Source of the DNA: Notospermus geniculatus
Taxonomy: Eukaryota > Nemertea > Pilidiophora > Heteronemertea > Lineidae
Assembly: GCA_002633025.1 (NCBI GenBank)
Contig: NMRB01000145.1
Coordinates: 109,305 to 173,304, forward strand
DNA: 64,000 nucleotides
Reading direction: 5' to 3'
Positions 48,744-64,000 of this stretch are shown here, piece after piece. The notes below the pieces were generated by a model that was not told the origin of the DNA, did no database searches, and worked only from the letters and a program-made list of their open reading frames with translations. Every line of letters starts with the position of its first letter. Position 1 is the first letter of the stretch. Made by a program: the position numbers and the translations under genes.

Positions 48744-48980
48744 CTAAAAAGAGAGAACTATGTTGTTGATTGATGTTATATGTTTAGTCTAGACTATCTT
48801 TACGACTACAGCGCCATCCAACATCTTTTTGAGCTCCAAAACTTGAAAACTACAGCAAACACCCCGGCGACATCTTCCTCTGCTACTATCTGAGATCACA
48901 TCACATCGACTCAAGATCATGACTGATATCTATGTAGGCCTAGGCCTAGGCCTATTTGTAACATCTTTATTTGCTGATAT

Positions 48981-49183
48981 AGGAGAGCACGGTATTGGAT
49001 CTCAAATGCGTTATTTGACTGCCGACGTAGAGGGAGCCACCTAGCGGCAGTAAGACGAAGTACAAAAACGCATTACAAAATGTATGTAGTAAATCGGGTC
49101 AATTTGCCAACAGCGTAGTTAGTCCCTGGGTTGGAGAGTGGCGCCGGCTGGCGAGAAAAAGTGTCAATACCGTGGTCCTTTAA
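48981..49183. mobile_element. TTAA MITE, duplicated copy
   Basis: Near-identical to 45782-45986 but lacking the left TTAA and first bases, because the tandem-duplication junction cuts its left terminal repeat. Confidence 0.88.
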
Positions 49184-49628
49184 GGTGTCCATTGAACTGC
49201 TCTCTGTCAAAACTGTATCATGCCAAGCATCAAGTACCAGTAAAGAAGATTTTTCCAAACATCTTGTTTTGTTATTGTCTTTGACCGTTCAAGTGGGCTT
49301 TATAAGATACACTGAAACAGCTCTGTTGCCAAAAACAAGGATCAAGGCAACTCCACATGTGTCATTACATTTACATGTATGTTCTATTTACAACTGACTT
49401 TGTCACAAATACTAAGACATCATTACAAAATGTACACCGACAAATTTTATCATTATGATCGCTGGAGAGAAGGCTCCATGTTGATGTCCCAATCAGCCAG
49501 CCGTAGGTGGAAAGCACAAAACACCACGGGCAAACTGGAAAAACATGACTACATCACAACTGAAAGTCAACTGATACATTAAAGTACTTGAATGACATGT
49601 CTATTGCTCATCATACACTATTGATGTC

Positions 49629-52536
49629 TTAAAATCCGATTGGCGTTCCATCCACTGGTTTGTCATCAAGTGTGAACGTGGAATTTTGAGGCAGCTCTTC
49701 ATCGCTGCCATACGTGTACGATGGCTCGAATGCAGGAACACTTGGCAGGTCTGAAAAGGAAAGAGATTGATATTCAATTCTATACATTTCAGTTATTGAT
49801 CGGAGACAGGGCAATGAAGGGTAGAACATGATTTGTTACCTGGTATCTCTGGCAGCACAGGTTCTTTCTCCTTGTCCGTGTCCTCCGACTCCAGCTCCTC
49901 TAACTCCTTCTCCAGTTCACTCATTGAAATATCAAGGTTCGAACTTGGCCCTTGTGCGAGGGTTGCATTGAACTCCGCTTGCTCAGACATAAGCTGAAAG
50001 ATTATGAAGATTGAAACTAATCAGTTTCACAAAGTGATCACATGGACAGTCATATCAACTAGCATTTCCCACAGGTGAGTCATACAACCGAGTCGTCACA
50101 TTTTGATGACACGGGTGAGTAACGTCCAGGGAGTTTATTCCAAAGCCTCCATTGTAGTAACAGGTACCCATATGTAGGCTCTGAGCTCATAGAAATTTCG
50201 ACCATGATGCCGATTCACTAAAACTGTCTTACCACATCGAGATCAGCCATAAGAGTATCCACATCATCAAGTGAAGGAGCGTCTTTCCTGGCTGCCTTCA
50301 ACACCTCAGAGCCTGCACCATAAGCATCGATTGTCTGCATGGAAAAATGAACATGGAATTTGTCATTACCTGATTACGATCACATGGAATGAACAACCAT
50401 AACTGGAATAACGTGTATGATACAACACAATTAAAGCTGTCAAATCCACTGTTGCTGCTTTTCATCATAACTTGAATACTTACCAGTTTATCAGACTGGG
50501 CACCCCTGATCTGGAGTAACAAGCCCTGGATATTACTCAGAGCGGCCTCTCTCTTGTCTATCAAAGACTGAATGCCTTTCTTTTTTCTCAGGGCAGTCTT
50601 GGCCTAAAAAGGAGAATTCAACAGGAGTCTTTAACATCAGTGATGCTTTCAACATGGCATATCTAGTTTGTACCCAGCACAATACCATCTGATCTGGCTA
50701 TTTTACATGTTATTGTAGGCCTAAACCCAAGTCAGGGATGGATTGAAACTGATGACGTTATGAAGAAAAATTTATCAGCATAACTTACGGAAGCACTCTG
50801 ACCCTTTTTTATAAAACTTCTTGCTGCGTCTTGTGACAGTTCACAGTCAGAATACAGTGTCTCCACCTCTTTTTGAAGATCCTTCTCCCGTTGTGATAAC
50901 CTGAATTCATACACAAATATAAGAACATGTCGTAAAATAAATCAGGCTGTTGGTTAACTGTGGCTTGACTTCAAGTTGCTTTCACAAGCGATAGGGAGAC
51001 AAGTTACTCTTGATTGACAAAACTGCAAAGCACCACAGACTCACATCGCAATGTCACCTTCCACCTATCTTTTCAACTTACCGAAGAATACTTTCATCAA
51101 CTTCAGACACTGGTGAAACACGATGTTCATTCTTGTTGCAAAATTTCACAAACTGAAAGACATGATGAAGATAGAATGTAGCAACCTGTGGGCACATGGC
51201 AACTACTAGAGTGCACACAAGGAAGGAGGATTAACATTACATTGCGTCCTCAGGGATTCCCTTGGACAAGTCCCCTCAAGTCGTGGTCTCAGAGTTTTAG
51301 GCTAAAATCCACAAAGAAGACATTAAAGACTTGTTGAAATTGTCCCTAGATCGATTTGAAGGATGCATTGCTATAGTTTTAAATCCACAAGGTGAGTTAA
51401 TAACCCCACGCACCATCTCTTTTGATTTGGTCTCAATCAGGACAACCTTTCCATTCTTCTTCAACTGTGTCAGTACCAACATCAGATGGCGCTCATCACT
51501 ACAGATGTCCTCACTTTGTTTCAGCAAGTCGGAAAAACTGACAATGTCATGAAGTGTACCATTTGCCGTCATTTGATAATGATGACCTAACAGATGGTTA
51601 GCTTTCTCCTGAAATGAAGGATTTCATTATTATCAAGTTCAGGATGAGGACTCATCACCACTTTCAAAGATTAAGACAGTGACAGAGAAGTGGGACATCT
51701 CTTTCTGTATTCTTTAGTTTCCTGTTTGGTGAACTATGGAAATCTGACACTGCCTAAACCAAACTTACCTTGATTATTTCAACAAAGACATATTCTCCCG
51801 AAAGATCACTCTCCTTTTTGTGAGAACCAACAGCAGTACCCCACGCCCATGAGACAGGCTTCTTCACCAACAGGCCAAATCCCCATGAAATCCATCCAAC
51901 GTTGGTACTTGTTTCAAAATCACTCAGTTTCATAATTGTACCACTCCTAAAAAGAGAGAACTATGTTGTTGATTGATGTTATATGTTTAGTCTAGACTAT
52001 CTTTACGACTACAGCGCCATCCAACATCTTTTTGAGCTCCAACTTGAAAGACATTTTAGGCCTAGTCAACTACCGGTACTGATGTGGACTGCAGCAAACA
52101 CCCCGGCGACATCTGCTACTATCTGAGATCACATCACAGCGACTCAAGATCATGACTGATATCTATATAGGCCTAGGCCTATTTGTAACATCTTTAGGCC
52201 TATTTGCTGATATCACTTCACTGCCCATACCGCACCGGTAGGCCTAGTAGAATAAATTTACCTTAGCATTTCATTGAAGACTTTGTTGAAGCAAGTAGGA
52301 GTTTTTCCATTCCTTTTAAACCTGTGTGGAAATTGTTTCACATCTATTACTGCTTGGTTGCTATATTTCAGCTCCCACTCTGTCATATCAGTCCAGAATT
52401 TCATTTTTGCATCCCAAGAAACTGGATTGATGTCCCTGCTTTCTCGAAAAGGTGAAAATAGAACAGTCATTTTGTCATCATCTCTCCAGACATCTGGAAG
52501 GTATGGACGGTGTTCATCCATATCTCTTTCATCCAT
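49629..52536 (-). CDS. CHMP7: Charged multivesicular body protein 7 (ESCRT-III)
   Basis: Nine exons: 52262-52536, 51769-51946, 51414-51608, 51082-51152, 50789-50900, 50484-50603, 50233-50334, 49840-49993 and 49629-49750. They join in phase to 442 aa (human 453). CHMP7 is the ESCRT-III/ESCRT-II hybrid that helps reseal the nuclear envelope and sort endosomes. The N-terminal half has the winged-helix region (LPDVWRDDDKMTVLFSPFR, then WISWGFG, corresponding to human WISWGVG). VSPVSEVDE resembles human VSPVNDVDV. The C-terminal half is the Snf7-like charged helical region, with SELEKELEEL near residue 365. The ATG at 52536 is followed by a 15-nt tandem repeat (MDERDMDEH), so the second ATG at 52521 could also start. 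Exons 2-9 are duplicated downstream. Confidence 0.93.
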
Positions 52537-52840
52537 ATCTCTTTCACCTCCTGATAAACACAGTCTGGTCGGCTAGGAAGAAATGACAACGCAGATTTGC
52601 GTTTGTATTAAGGATTTTTTATTGAACACAAAATCATCATGCATGTCATGAAATGCGAAATGCTGAAATGTGTGATAAAAGCTGCAGTCTGGTTCAACTG
52701 ATCTCCTCCAGATGGCGCTTTTGTAGTGAAATTCGTAGGACTTTGTGTATGTAAAAAGTTGAACAAATTTGATTATAGTTTGCTAATGAAAATAAAAGTC
52801 TACAAATGTTGAGTATTAACATAGGCCCTATGCAAGTAAA

Positions 52841-53280
52841 TTAAGGCCGTGTTCGGAAAGCTTCCCCGAGGAAATTTCTTCCCCGAGCTTCGGGGAATGT
52901 GAGCATGCCCAGTGAAGGCGAAATTCCGAACGATATCATACTCCACGCAGCGTTGAAATTTTTTGATACTTGGATGAAAATTTTATGATTGACGTCATTG
53001 CACATATCGCCACCTAGCGTCAAGTTTGGAACGATATTTGAGCTTCCTCGGGGAAAGGTACTACTGTGGGTTGCAGGCGTGAAATGTTCCACGTTTAGCC
53101 AATCAGCATGTCGGATTGGAAAGAAAACGAAATGCATGCCGGGAGTTTCCCCAAGTGAGCGACCCGGCGAGTCGCTCACTTCGGCCAGGCTCGAGGAAGC
53201 CTTGGCAGCCTGCCAAATACCTTACCGAACGCTCTCCCACTTCCCCGAGCCTCCCCGAGGAAGCTTTCCGAACACGCTAA
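52841..53280. mobile_element. MITE with CGTGTTCGGAAAGCTTCC ends
   Basis: The 18-bp inverted repeat CGTGTTCGGAAAGCTTCC is at 52848-52865, with its complement at 53259-53276. Clustered ccccgagg motifs extend the pairing inward. The left edge is ttaaggc and the right edge is gctaaag. It is about 430 bp with no coding capacity. Confidence 0.8.
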
Positions 53281-53354
53281 AGGTGTATAAATTTAGTACG
53301 AATCGCCTACTTTCGCATATCTAAGAATGAACTGCTGGTTCCACCTAATTTGCA

Positions 53355-54500
53355 GAATACAGAATACAGAATACAGAAAGTTTATTGCTCCGTAAAATTT
53401 ACATAAATTTTATAGGAAGAGATACAATAAACTTGAGTGCGAATAGAATTTAAGAAAAAGAGGGAGAGATGGAGGGTAACCGGGATCTGTCTGAGGGGAA
53501 TGTACCCGGAAACCCTAGTGTGCAGGGAGTGAGGTGCAGTTAAAAACAAATGATGAGTTAACAATAACATAAATCTATGCTACGAAATTAAATGCAAACA
53601 GTAGGCCTGATTAATTATTAATTAAAGCAGTAGGCCTATAAAAGGAAGGGTATATAGGCCTAAATAAAACACAGACATTAGGAGGAAGTAAAATTACAAT
53701 AATTATTTACATTTCATTAAAACCATGAAAAGAAACTATTATAGTTAAAACATAGATTGCACATGTATGGCATGCCCTTTAATATCACATTTGCTTTATT
53801 GTTTCCGTACAGTACATCTTGGTTAAAAGTTCCGTTAAAAACTGTAAACCCTCATGACCTTGATAAAATATCTCTTTTTTGAGTAAAACCCTCATAGCAA
53901 AATTTGCTAACTTCGAGAATAAGGTTTCCCTCCGCATTCATTAAGTACATAAATTGATCCTGTTTAGATAACTTGTAAAATTCTGCAGGAACAGCATTCA
54001 GGATGGCGGCTCGAAGTGTGGAGAAATTGGGACAATCTAGTATGAAGTGAACCTCATCTTCGGTAATAAAATGGTTAAGTAATGAACAAGTTGGGCAGGT
54101 TCGCTGAGATCTAGGGGGTTTAGGATGTTGGTATCTTCCTCGTTCAATTTGTAAAAGATGATTACTTATTCTGAGCCTGGTGAGAGCCGCTCTCAAGCTT
54201 TTAGATTTAATAATATGTAAGTAATTTTCGAACTGGAAATGATGTTTAAACTTAGCATATTGGTCGAGTTTACCTCCGTCGGTTAGTGATGAAGCGAGTT
54301 TTTGTTTCCAGAACGATTCAAATTTTGTTTTTAGGGAAAGCTTGATGGATGATGAATTAAAAGATAATAAGTTAATGTTCAAATCCTTTGACAGTTTGTC
54401 GATGAATGAGAACCAAGAGAATGTTTTAGAATCATTTAAAATTTTGGACTCTGCCAGGGCATTTACAAGCATATCAGAATGAGAAATCATCAAAAAATAA
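53355..54500 (-). mobile_element. 5'-truncated non-LTR retrotransposon (CR1/L2-like 3' end)
   Basis: A 213-codon open frame on the minus strand (53852-54493) reads like the C-terminal tail of a LINE polyprotein: LRAALTRLRISNHLLQIERG, then CPTCSLLNH, then DEVHFILDCPNF. These form the Cys/His module that follows reverse transcriptase in many LINEs. The reverse-transcriptase domain itself is missing. On the minus strand the element ends in three TGTATTC units (53355-53380), a short tandem 3' tail as in the CR1/L2 group. Clade assignment is inference. Confidence 0.75.
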
Positions 54501-54767
54501 GTGATACCCCTAGTTTGACGTCGAAAGGAGAAACTTCCTCGGTACTACTAATGACGTCATCAAGCAGAATTCCGAAGCCAGTGGAACCAATAGATTTCGT
54601 GATTTGTCATTTTGATATGATGCCAGAATGAGAAATCTTGAAAATGAGTGATACCAACGGATTCGTGGCAAATTTTTCATTTTGGCCCTCAAAATTGACT
54701 TTATTTCCCAGCAAATCATTCATGTCTTGACAATTTTTTTATGATGTCATTGCCCTGTTGTAGTTGA

Positions 54768-57459
54768 ATGATGGCAAAAGAAAATATGCGTAAAAGGACG
54801 AAAAATGACATCAGGCAAGGCTCAAAACATGAAGGCCAAGGTCCCCTCTCTCCATCCAATCCCAAACAGAACAAAAAGAGGTCAAAATTCGTTGATTCTG
54901 AGCCGTACATTAAACGGGGGAAGCTGGACTGGCTTGGTTTCGCGATTGGAATTTGTGTCGTAATCGTCGTTGCCTCGGGTGTGACATATTTTTGGCACCG
55001 AGAAAGAAAGAGAGAGGCTGTCAGAATTCCGTTGAGTGTCCCAAGAGTCATTACAGATGGTGCATCTCTTCCCGGAGCAAGTCCTAATCGATTCTGGGGC
55101 ACGTACCGACCACAACTCTACTTTGGTGTGAAAACAAGGAGCGCCAACTCGCCACTGTTTGGATTGATGTGGTTCACGCAGAGAGGCACAAATGAAATGC
55201 CACAGATCCGTCACTGGTGCGATCACGGAGACCATCTTCGATATGGATGGATGGCCCACGATGGTGTTAATTTTGGTTGGCAAGATATCATCGATGATGG
55301 ATATGTGATGACCACATACTTCGCCAAACGCCTTGGTGGTCAGCATGGTGGTGACTGGACTGCCAAGTTTTTAGTCCGTCCTTGGGTAAGCTCTTAAGTC
55401 GTGTCTTTCTTATCTGGCGTGCCAGGAGAATGATCATGTTTGTCCCCTACCTAGGCATAATAGTAGGCTACCACCACGCATGATGTCAGTGGTTTTCATT
55501 TCAGTTGTTTCTAAGTGTTATTTAAACTCACTGAACTTTAAATTGTTATAACTTCAATTCCAGGGTCAGAGAAACGTCTCAATGGTGTCCTTGATGTTCT
55601 ACTCCTATCTGGATGGTGCTGGGAAGCTCTCTCCAGATGTCAAAGGACGTCACATCTCATCACTGCAAGGCTATCACGACACACTTGGACATTTCACAGT
55701 AAAGTTTCCAAAGCCAGACAAGAATCTCCTGAAGTCAAATTATCTTGTGACACACACGACAAAGGTTGATAAACTGAAAGAAGTTATTTTGCAGTACATG
55801 TACCAAGAGCCAATCAAGAAAGGAAGCAATGTTCACTATGTGGCACTTGCTGGTAATATGGTTCCCAGAGGCAAGGGTGGACAAGAATCATTATTTGTCA
55901 ACCAAATGACTGTAACTCTACCTTTTGAAATGGAGGTCATTTTGGAATCGGGTAGTTTTACTGACAGGCCAAACACATTTTCTGGGGATGTATTCCAAAG
56001 ATCTTTAGAGGAACACACAAGCAATTTCGATGTTAAGTTTGAGAGTGTATTCAAAATGCAGGAGAAAGGTTTCAATGATAATGAAATAGGGTTTGCCAAA
56101 GCTACCCTAAGTAACCTGATAGGTGGTATTGGGTATTTTCATGGGGCTTCCAGTGTTCAGTCAGATTGGAATGAAAAACCTGTCGACTATTGGAATGCCT
56201 CATTGTATTCTGCTGTACCTTCCAGATCTTTTTTCCCAAGAGGTTTCCTCTGGGACGAAGGCTTCCATAACTTACTGATTAGCAAATGGGATACTTCCAT
56301 ATCTAAGGATATCATAGGGCATTGGTTGGACCTGATGAATGTTGAGGGCTGGATCCCAAGGGAGCAGATACTGGGGGTCGAAGCCAGAGCAAAGGTCCCA
56401 AGTGAATTCGTAGTCCAGAGAAACAAGAATGCCAATCCCCCCACATTTTTCCTCCCCTTACAAGAAATGGTCAAAGATATGATCAAACGCCACAATTCTG
56501 AAGATGTTGATTACCTGAAGCACATATTTCCCAGGTTGAAAGCTTGGTTTAATTGGTATAACACCACTCAAGTTGGGGCTTCACCAGCATCCTATCGATG
56601 GAAAGGTCGTGACCCAGATTCCAAGTTTGAACTGAATCCCAAAACTCTCACATCTGGCTTAGACGATGCTCCTAGAGCATCTCATCCAACAGATGAAGAG
56701 CGTCACCTGGATCTTCGATGTTGGATGGCATTGGCTTCAGGCATCATGGCTGATATTGCTGAAGCCATCAGCGAGCCAGCCGGGGAGTACAGAGACACAC
56801 ATTCCCTCCTGACAGACAATAACCTCCTCAACTCCATGCACTGGTCCAGGAGGGACAAACGTTACTGTGACTATGGTTTACATACCAACAAAATCAAACT
56901 GGTGAAACCAGTTCTAAAACTGCAGCCTGGACAAGCACCTCCACCTGGTGTCAATATGCAGAAAATTAGAAAAGTTATAAAAGAACCTGAATATCAGTTT
57001 GTTAGCTCCTATAGTTACATCAGTTTATTTCCATTTTTATTGCAAATATTAGAACCAAGCTCTGAAAATCTAGGTCAAGTGTTGACAGATCTTCGTGACC
57101 CTAATCTCCTATGGACAGATTACGGTCTTCGATCCTTAGCTCGATCTGCTCCTCTTTATGCCAAGCACAATACAGAGCATGATCCACCATACTGGAGGGG
57201 GGCCATTTGGATCAATATGAATTTCCTTGCCGTCCGTGCTTTACACCATTATGGGAACATTCCTGGAGCTCATCAAAATACTGCCATAGATCTCTATAAG
57301 TCCCTCAGGAGTAATATTATCAAGAATCTTTACAAACAGTACTCTCACACGGGATTTGTGTGGGAACAATATGATGATAGAACAGGGGAGGGAAAAGGGA
57401 CTCATCCGTTTACAGGATGGTCGTCTTTAGTTGTGCTTATGATGGCTGAAAAATATTGA
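54768..57459 (+). CDS. MOGS: Mannosyl-oligosaccharide glucosidase (glucosidase I, GH63)
   Basis: Two exons, 54768-55385 and 55564-57459, give 837 aa, the same length as human MOGS. ER type II membrane enzyme that removes the outermost glucose from the Glc3Man9GlcNAc2 glycan. A basic cytosolic tail (1-52) precedes one membrane segment at about 54-77 (LGFAIGICVVIVVASG). The lumenal part has the GH63 N-domain (FWGTYRPQLYFGV near residue 108) and the catalytic (alpha/alpha)6 barrel. Conserved barrel motifs include FFPRGFLWDEGFH at about 429-441 and ERHLDLRCWMALASG at about 585-599. The C-terminus contains YWRGAIWINMN and FTGWSSLVVL. Two adjacent ATGs (54768, 54771) could start. The poly(A) signal is AATAAA at 57787-57792. 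Nothing is broken. Confidence 0.95.
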
Positions 57460-57786
57460 AGTTTTTGAATGAATTGTCTGACTTTACAACTCAGTCCTGG
57501 TCCACATGTAGACCACGGTTACCCGGTAATCTATATGGTGCTTTTCCCATTCAAAGCAAATACATGCACATGTAATTTATGATACCAGACAAATTCTAGT
57601 ACAAATATGTATTCTCCTACAATACATGGAGGTGGAAGGGGAGCTGGAGCTGGGTGGGCAGATTTTAGAAACTGCATTTCATCTGTCATGGGATTTCACT
57701 AGTGCTTTACATGTACATTATTGTTTGAATTTGTGCTAATTCTGCTAAAATTATTGTGAAACAAGGCTAGTAATAATATTTTACTG

Positions 57787-57792
57787 AATAAA
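57787..57792 (+). terminator. Poly(A) signal of MOGS
   Basis: AATAAA about 330 bp after the MOGS stop, the first canonical hexamer. Confidence 0.6.
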
Positions 57793-57885
57793 CACACCAT
57801 GTCAAATTGTATTAGTGTCAGTTCACTGCAAGGCGGGCCTATATGAATCATAATAAGCAAGAAGTCAATCTCCAGAATTCACGAA

Positions 57886-57917
57886 TTTTCGACCCCAACC
57901 GGGGTCTTTTTCAAGTG
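57886..57917 (-). repeat. Dispersed ACCCCGGTTGGGGT motif, second copy
   Basis: Inverse-orientation match to 7771-7800 (cgaccccaaccggggtcttt). Confidence 0.5.
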
Positions 57918-58130
57918 GAACTTTACAATCTGAAAGTCTAGAAAAGACTCAAATGAATCACATGTTCCATATGAATCACATGTGAATCACATGTTCAATG
58001 AAAGAACAAACAACAAGTGATTTGATAGTTAATCATAATATTTGTATCATATTGACAAGAAAAGCTCTGGACATGATTCCTTACTCCATGTTCGAAGAGG
58101 AGAACAGCGTAGTAAAGGCATTACTAGGCT

Positions 58131-58240
58131 TAATCACCAAAGTGCATCTTGAACCACCAAGGATTAAAATCGCTCCATCTTTGATCTCCAAACGTAGCCC
58201 AGAGGTGAAGTGACAGGAAGCCTTGATATTTCAAGATGGC
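58131..58240. repeat. Dispersed repeat shared with 63335-63440
   Basis: Shares ttaatcaccaa, attaaaatcgct and ggaagccttgatatttcaag with the copy at 63335-63440 (there gggaggccttgatatttcaa). The variable middle suggests two diverged members of one short family. Confidence 0.7.
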
Positions 58241-58495
58241 AAGTGGAACTGGCATCTCGTAGGAGAATTGTGCCCTGTAAACACCAGCCCAAGTCATGAA
58301 TGACCATATCACTGGCAGGAGAGCCTCTGAGTGATCCTACACCAGTTTCATGTTATTTTACACGGATACATGTACATCTATATACAGCCACAGAGAAACC
58401 TGGAGTGAACTGAAGTTTCAGTGGAAGTTAATGTTATGTCTAGAGACGAATGCGGATTATCCTGATAGGAATGTTGAACAGCATGGAGGACAGTA

Positions 58496-58690
58496 TTAAA
58501 GCGAATTGATATCGAAAAAATTTGATTTAGAAATAGAATTTGAAAGGGGACAAATTTTCGGGAAAAAATGTAAACAAACTACTCCAGAATGTCAACAAAG
58601 AAATGTTCGTGCATTCTGATTCATGGCTGAAATTTTGTGTTTACAAACACCAGCCAAATGTAAATAAAATCCGCTATCAATTCGCTTTAA
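58496..58690. mobile_element. TTAA-flanked MITE, copy B
   Basis: Starts ttaaagcgaattgat and ends atcaattcgctttaa. Full-length match to 14696-14886 in the same orientation. Confidence 0.88.
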
Positions 58691-60961
58691 AACCACCTCA
58701 ATCAGATCTAGCTGACAAGCCTCGCAGACATGTTGTGCCCCTGTACATCTCTCTACCATGGTAGTATTCCACCAGCGATGACAGCAGCTCCCTCTGAAAC
58801 AAGACCTCACCCCCGGTTATGATTAGACAAAGCCCCAAAAGCTCCATTTTAGACAAGAAGAGACCAGAAACTGCTGTAGTATTTACAGGACAATCATCAC
58901 AACACACTGGAGGATGGACCAATTTTCAGAATGATTACAATCCCAGTGTAAACACTTGGGTCAACCTCAAAATTTTGCAAAATAATTGTTAACAAAATAG
59001 TCATGGGTTAAACGTTTGTTCATAAATGGTTCAAATTTCAGTGTTATCGAAGTCCACCCCAAGCTTTATACATGCATCAGCACAGCATCACAATGCTGTC
59101 TGGCTCGGCCACTTCCAGCAAAACATCCTTCAGAAGTTCAACTCTCAGGCCACAGACAGGAAAAGGGACATTCAGGCAATAGGCAGGGCTGAAGACACAA
59201 GGCCAGTTTTAGCTTCATCCCACTTGAAATCTACGAGTGATGGTGTGCGAGTGTGGATGTTGAAATCCCACTCTCTACATCCAATTGCAGGTACCGGTAA
59301 GCTTGTCTACAAAACAATAAACCTCTAAAACTCATGGAAAATCATACAAAAGCAAAGAGAGTGCAAAACCTACCCAAATCATGTATACAAATCCCCGTAT
59401 CTAATCCCAGAGATAAAAGTTTATCTTGGTCCAGGTGTGACCAAAGTCTAGTGTCTCCAAACTAAATGAGTGCAAACTTCACTATTTCATGACTGAATGC
59501 ATGTCACCCAACTCCCTGCAAGATGTACCACCTTCTCCAAGGGATGGGTTTGCTATTAACTAGAAGCCCTCATTACCTATTTTGGCAGTGAAACTAGTAC
59601 CTACTACTCCCTATCATAGGCTAAGATGAACAGCACTCAACACATGATGTTTCAGAAACACCAAGCATCAAGTCCTAAAACAATGTGCAACTTGAAGTCA
59701 TGAAATGGAATTGCTTTAGTAATCAATGTTTAATCCATATGCAGTGGTACATGTTGTCCAGAAGGCCTTAAAACTTGCCAAATGACTAGTCCACACATAC
59801 AACACATCAAATGTTATGTTCCAAACGAAGGCGTACTCTAACCACCTCAGTAAATGGTGCCGTGGCCATACCGTCAATGATTTGGCAATGTTTCTGTTCC
59901 TCGTCACCTACGCTATGGAAAATGACGAATCAAACACTGAAATTCAATATTGCGGTGAAAATCATCATAAGTGTACTTGATGTGTTTTTTCTCTTGAATA
60001 ATAATAACACGTTCCTGGCTCCCACCAGCAAAGGACAAAGAGGCAACTATATATTTCATTATCATTTTCAAAATTTCACATTAGTAAAACATATATACAT
60101 TGTCATAACATGAAGGTCCAGACTTTTAATACATATATATTGCCGGGGCGAGCCAGCAAAAGCACATATCCAGCTCATTTGCCTAACAATAAATAAGTTT
60201 CTATGCATCTGCCAAACCCTGCAGCAGACCAAGATCATTAAACAAAGCTGGTGCTAGAAATATCCTCCAACCAAGTCAGGTTGCAGGATAAACTCTCTTT
60301 CTTCCTGAAATTAGAGAAATCTGATTCTGCTTTCACATCAGAAATGTGAAACTTCGCTTGAAGTGAGCTGTTTGATATTCCCCGAAACCCCAGCAACATG
60401 ACCCTGCAGTTGCTCGAAAATGTTCTCAATCTGTTGAGACTTAAGTGAAAGACAGCAGGCACCAGAGGATAACACATTACTTTTGAGTCAAGCCTCTCTT
60501 AAGGGTTAACAGTTGAGATCTGATCTACCAAAATGCAGACCAAGGCAATACACTGTAATTGGACCAATGCTGCTAGAGATTAATGCATGTTCCCTGAATC
60601 AAATTAGAATAGAGTTGATGAGGTAAAATTCAATGACTCAGTGACCAAGCTCAAGTTGAGATATGACTGAAGGTCACTTGACTATAGGACCAAGTTTGGA
60701 GCAAAAATCCTCTTTGGTCAATACACTATGATAGAATATACTGGTACTCAGACAGCAGTTTGGGACTACAGTATGACTGCCCTGGTCATCATTCAGTAGA
60801 CCAGAGAGAGATCGTGACTGTGGAATAACCCTGATACAGGCAAACTAAGATAGCACTACATCCTCTGCTGTACCACAACAGTACAGGGTAAAAGAAATGC
60901 TATTTCTGCTCAAACCCAATGATATTTGCCATGGAAACTTGATTCAGCACGGGTTGACAGC

Positions 60962-64000
<3,039 letters not shown>

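Larger units (their letters stand above)
45787..52213 (-). repeat. 3.2-kb tandem duplication covering CHMP7 exons 2-9
   Basis: Unit 1 spans about 45787-48980 and unit 2 about 48981-52213, offset 3197-3203 bp. By eye they are about 97-98% identical, introns included. The left breakpoint is inside the MITE terminal repeat (aggagcacgg in unit 1, aggagagcacgg in unit 2). Both units end at tttgctgatat. Confidence 0.93.
52537..54767. other. CHMP7-MOGS divergent intergenic region
   Basis: Holds the promoters of two divergent genes plus two insertions: a foldback element at 52841-53280 and a LINE fragment at about 53355-54500. Outside them I see no coding exon. Confidence 0.55.
57460..60961. other. 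Convergent gap MOGS-ACTR1
   Basis: Contains the MOGS 3' UTR, presumably a long ACTR1 3' UTR, a TTAA MITE (58496-58690) and other dispersed repeats. No exon was recognised. Confidence 0.5.

Noticed and set aside
54882-55346. 154-codon minus-strand ORF over MOGS
   Set aside because: Shadow of the MOGS first exon on the other strand.

Overview
The window is eukaryotic nuclear DNA from an animal. Genes are split by many short introns (mostly 80-900 bp) with standard GT-AG sites. Their products match conserved metazoan proteins by recalled family sequence; no database search was run. The dispersed TAGGCC, TACATGTA and ACCGGT motifs, the density of small inverted-repeat elements and the gene content suggest a marine invertebrate deuterostome, most likely an echinoderm. 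That last step is inference.

Layout, left to right. BRF2-like Pol III factor (+, 2830-4812). Exocyst EXOC4/Sec8 (+, 5938-14170), with part of its N-terminal region missing at a single N. TMEM230 (-, 16558-17840). CCDC125 (-, 20712-29060). MRPL43 (+, 29409-30565), sharing a short divergent promoter region with CCDC125. NOC3L (-, 30769-38556), with one exon missing near a second N, an exon-pair duplication and a one-base frameshift. A two-PH-domain PLEKHA1/TAPP-like protein (+, 40185-44182) whose first coding exons are duplicated in tandem. CHMP7 (-, 49629-52536) with a downstream partial tandem copy (46431-48743). MOGS glucosidase I (+, 54768-57459). ACTR1/centractin (-, 60962-63127), whose first exon lies beyond the right edge.

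The genes are unrelated housekeeping functions (Pol III transcription, secretion, ER glycan trimming, ESCRT-III, dynactin, ribosome biogenesis, mitochondrial translation). I see no operon-like or defence system. Intergenic and intronic DNA is rich in MITE-like elements, SINE and LINE fragments and simple repeats.

The best observations concern structure. A 253-bp foldback element sits at the EXOC4 start codon with a 9-bp target duplication that contains the ATG. A 39-bp minisatellite multiplies an EXOC4 exon end and its splice donor five times. Three genes each carry a local tandem duplication of exons, which may be real or may be uncollapsed haplotypes. Both ambiguous bases in the window coincide with missing coding exons.
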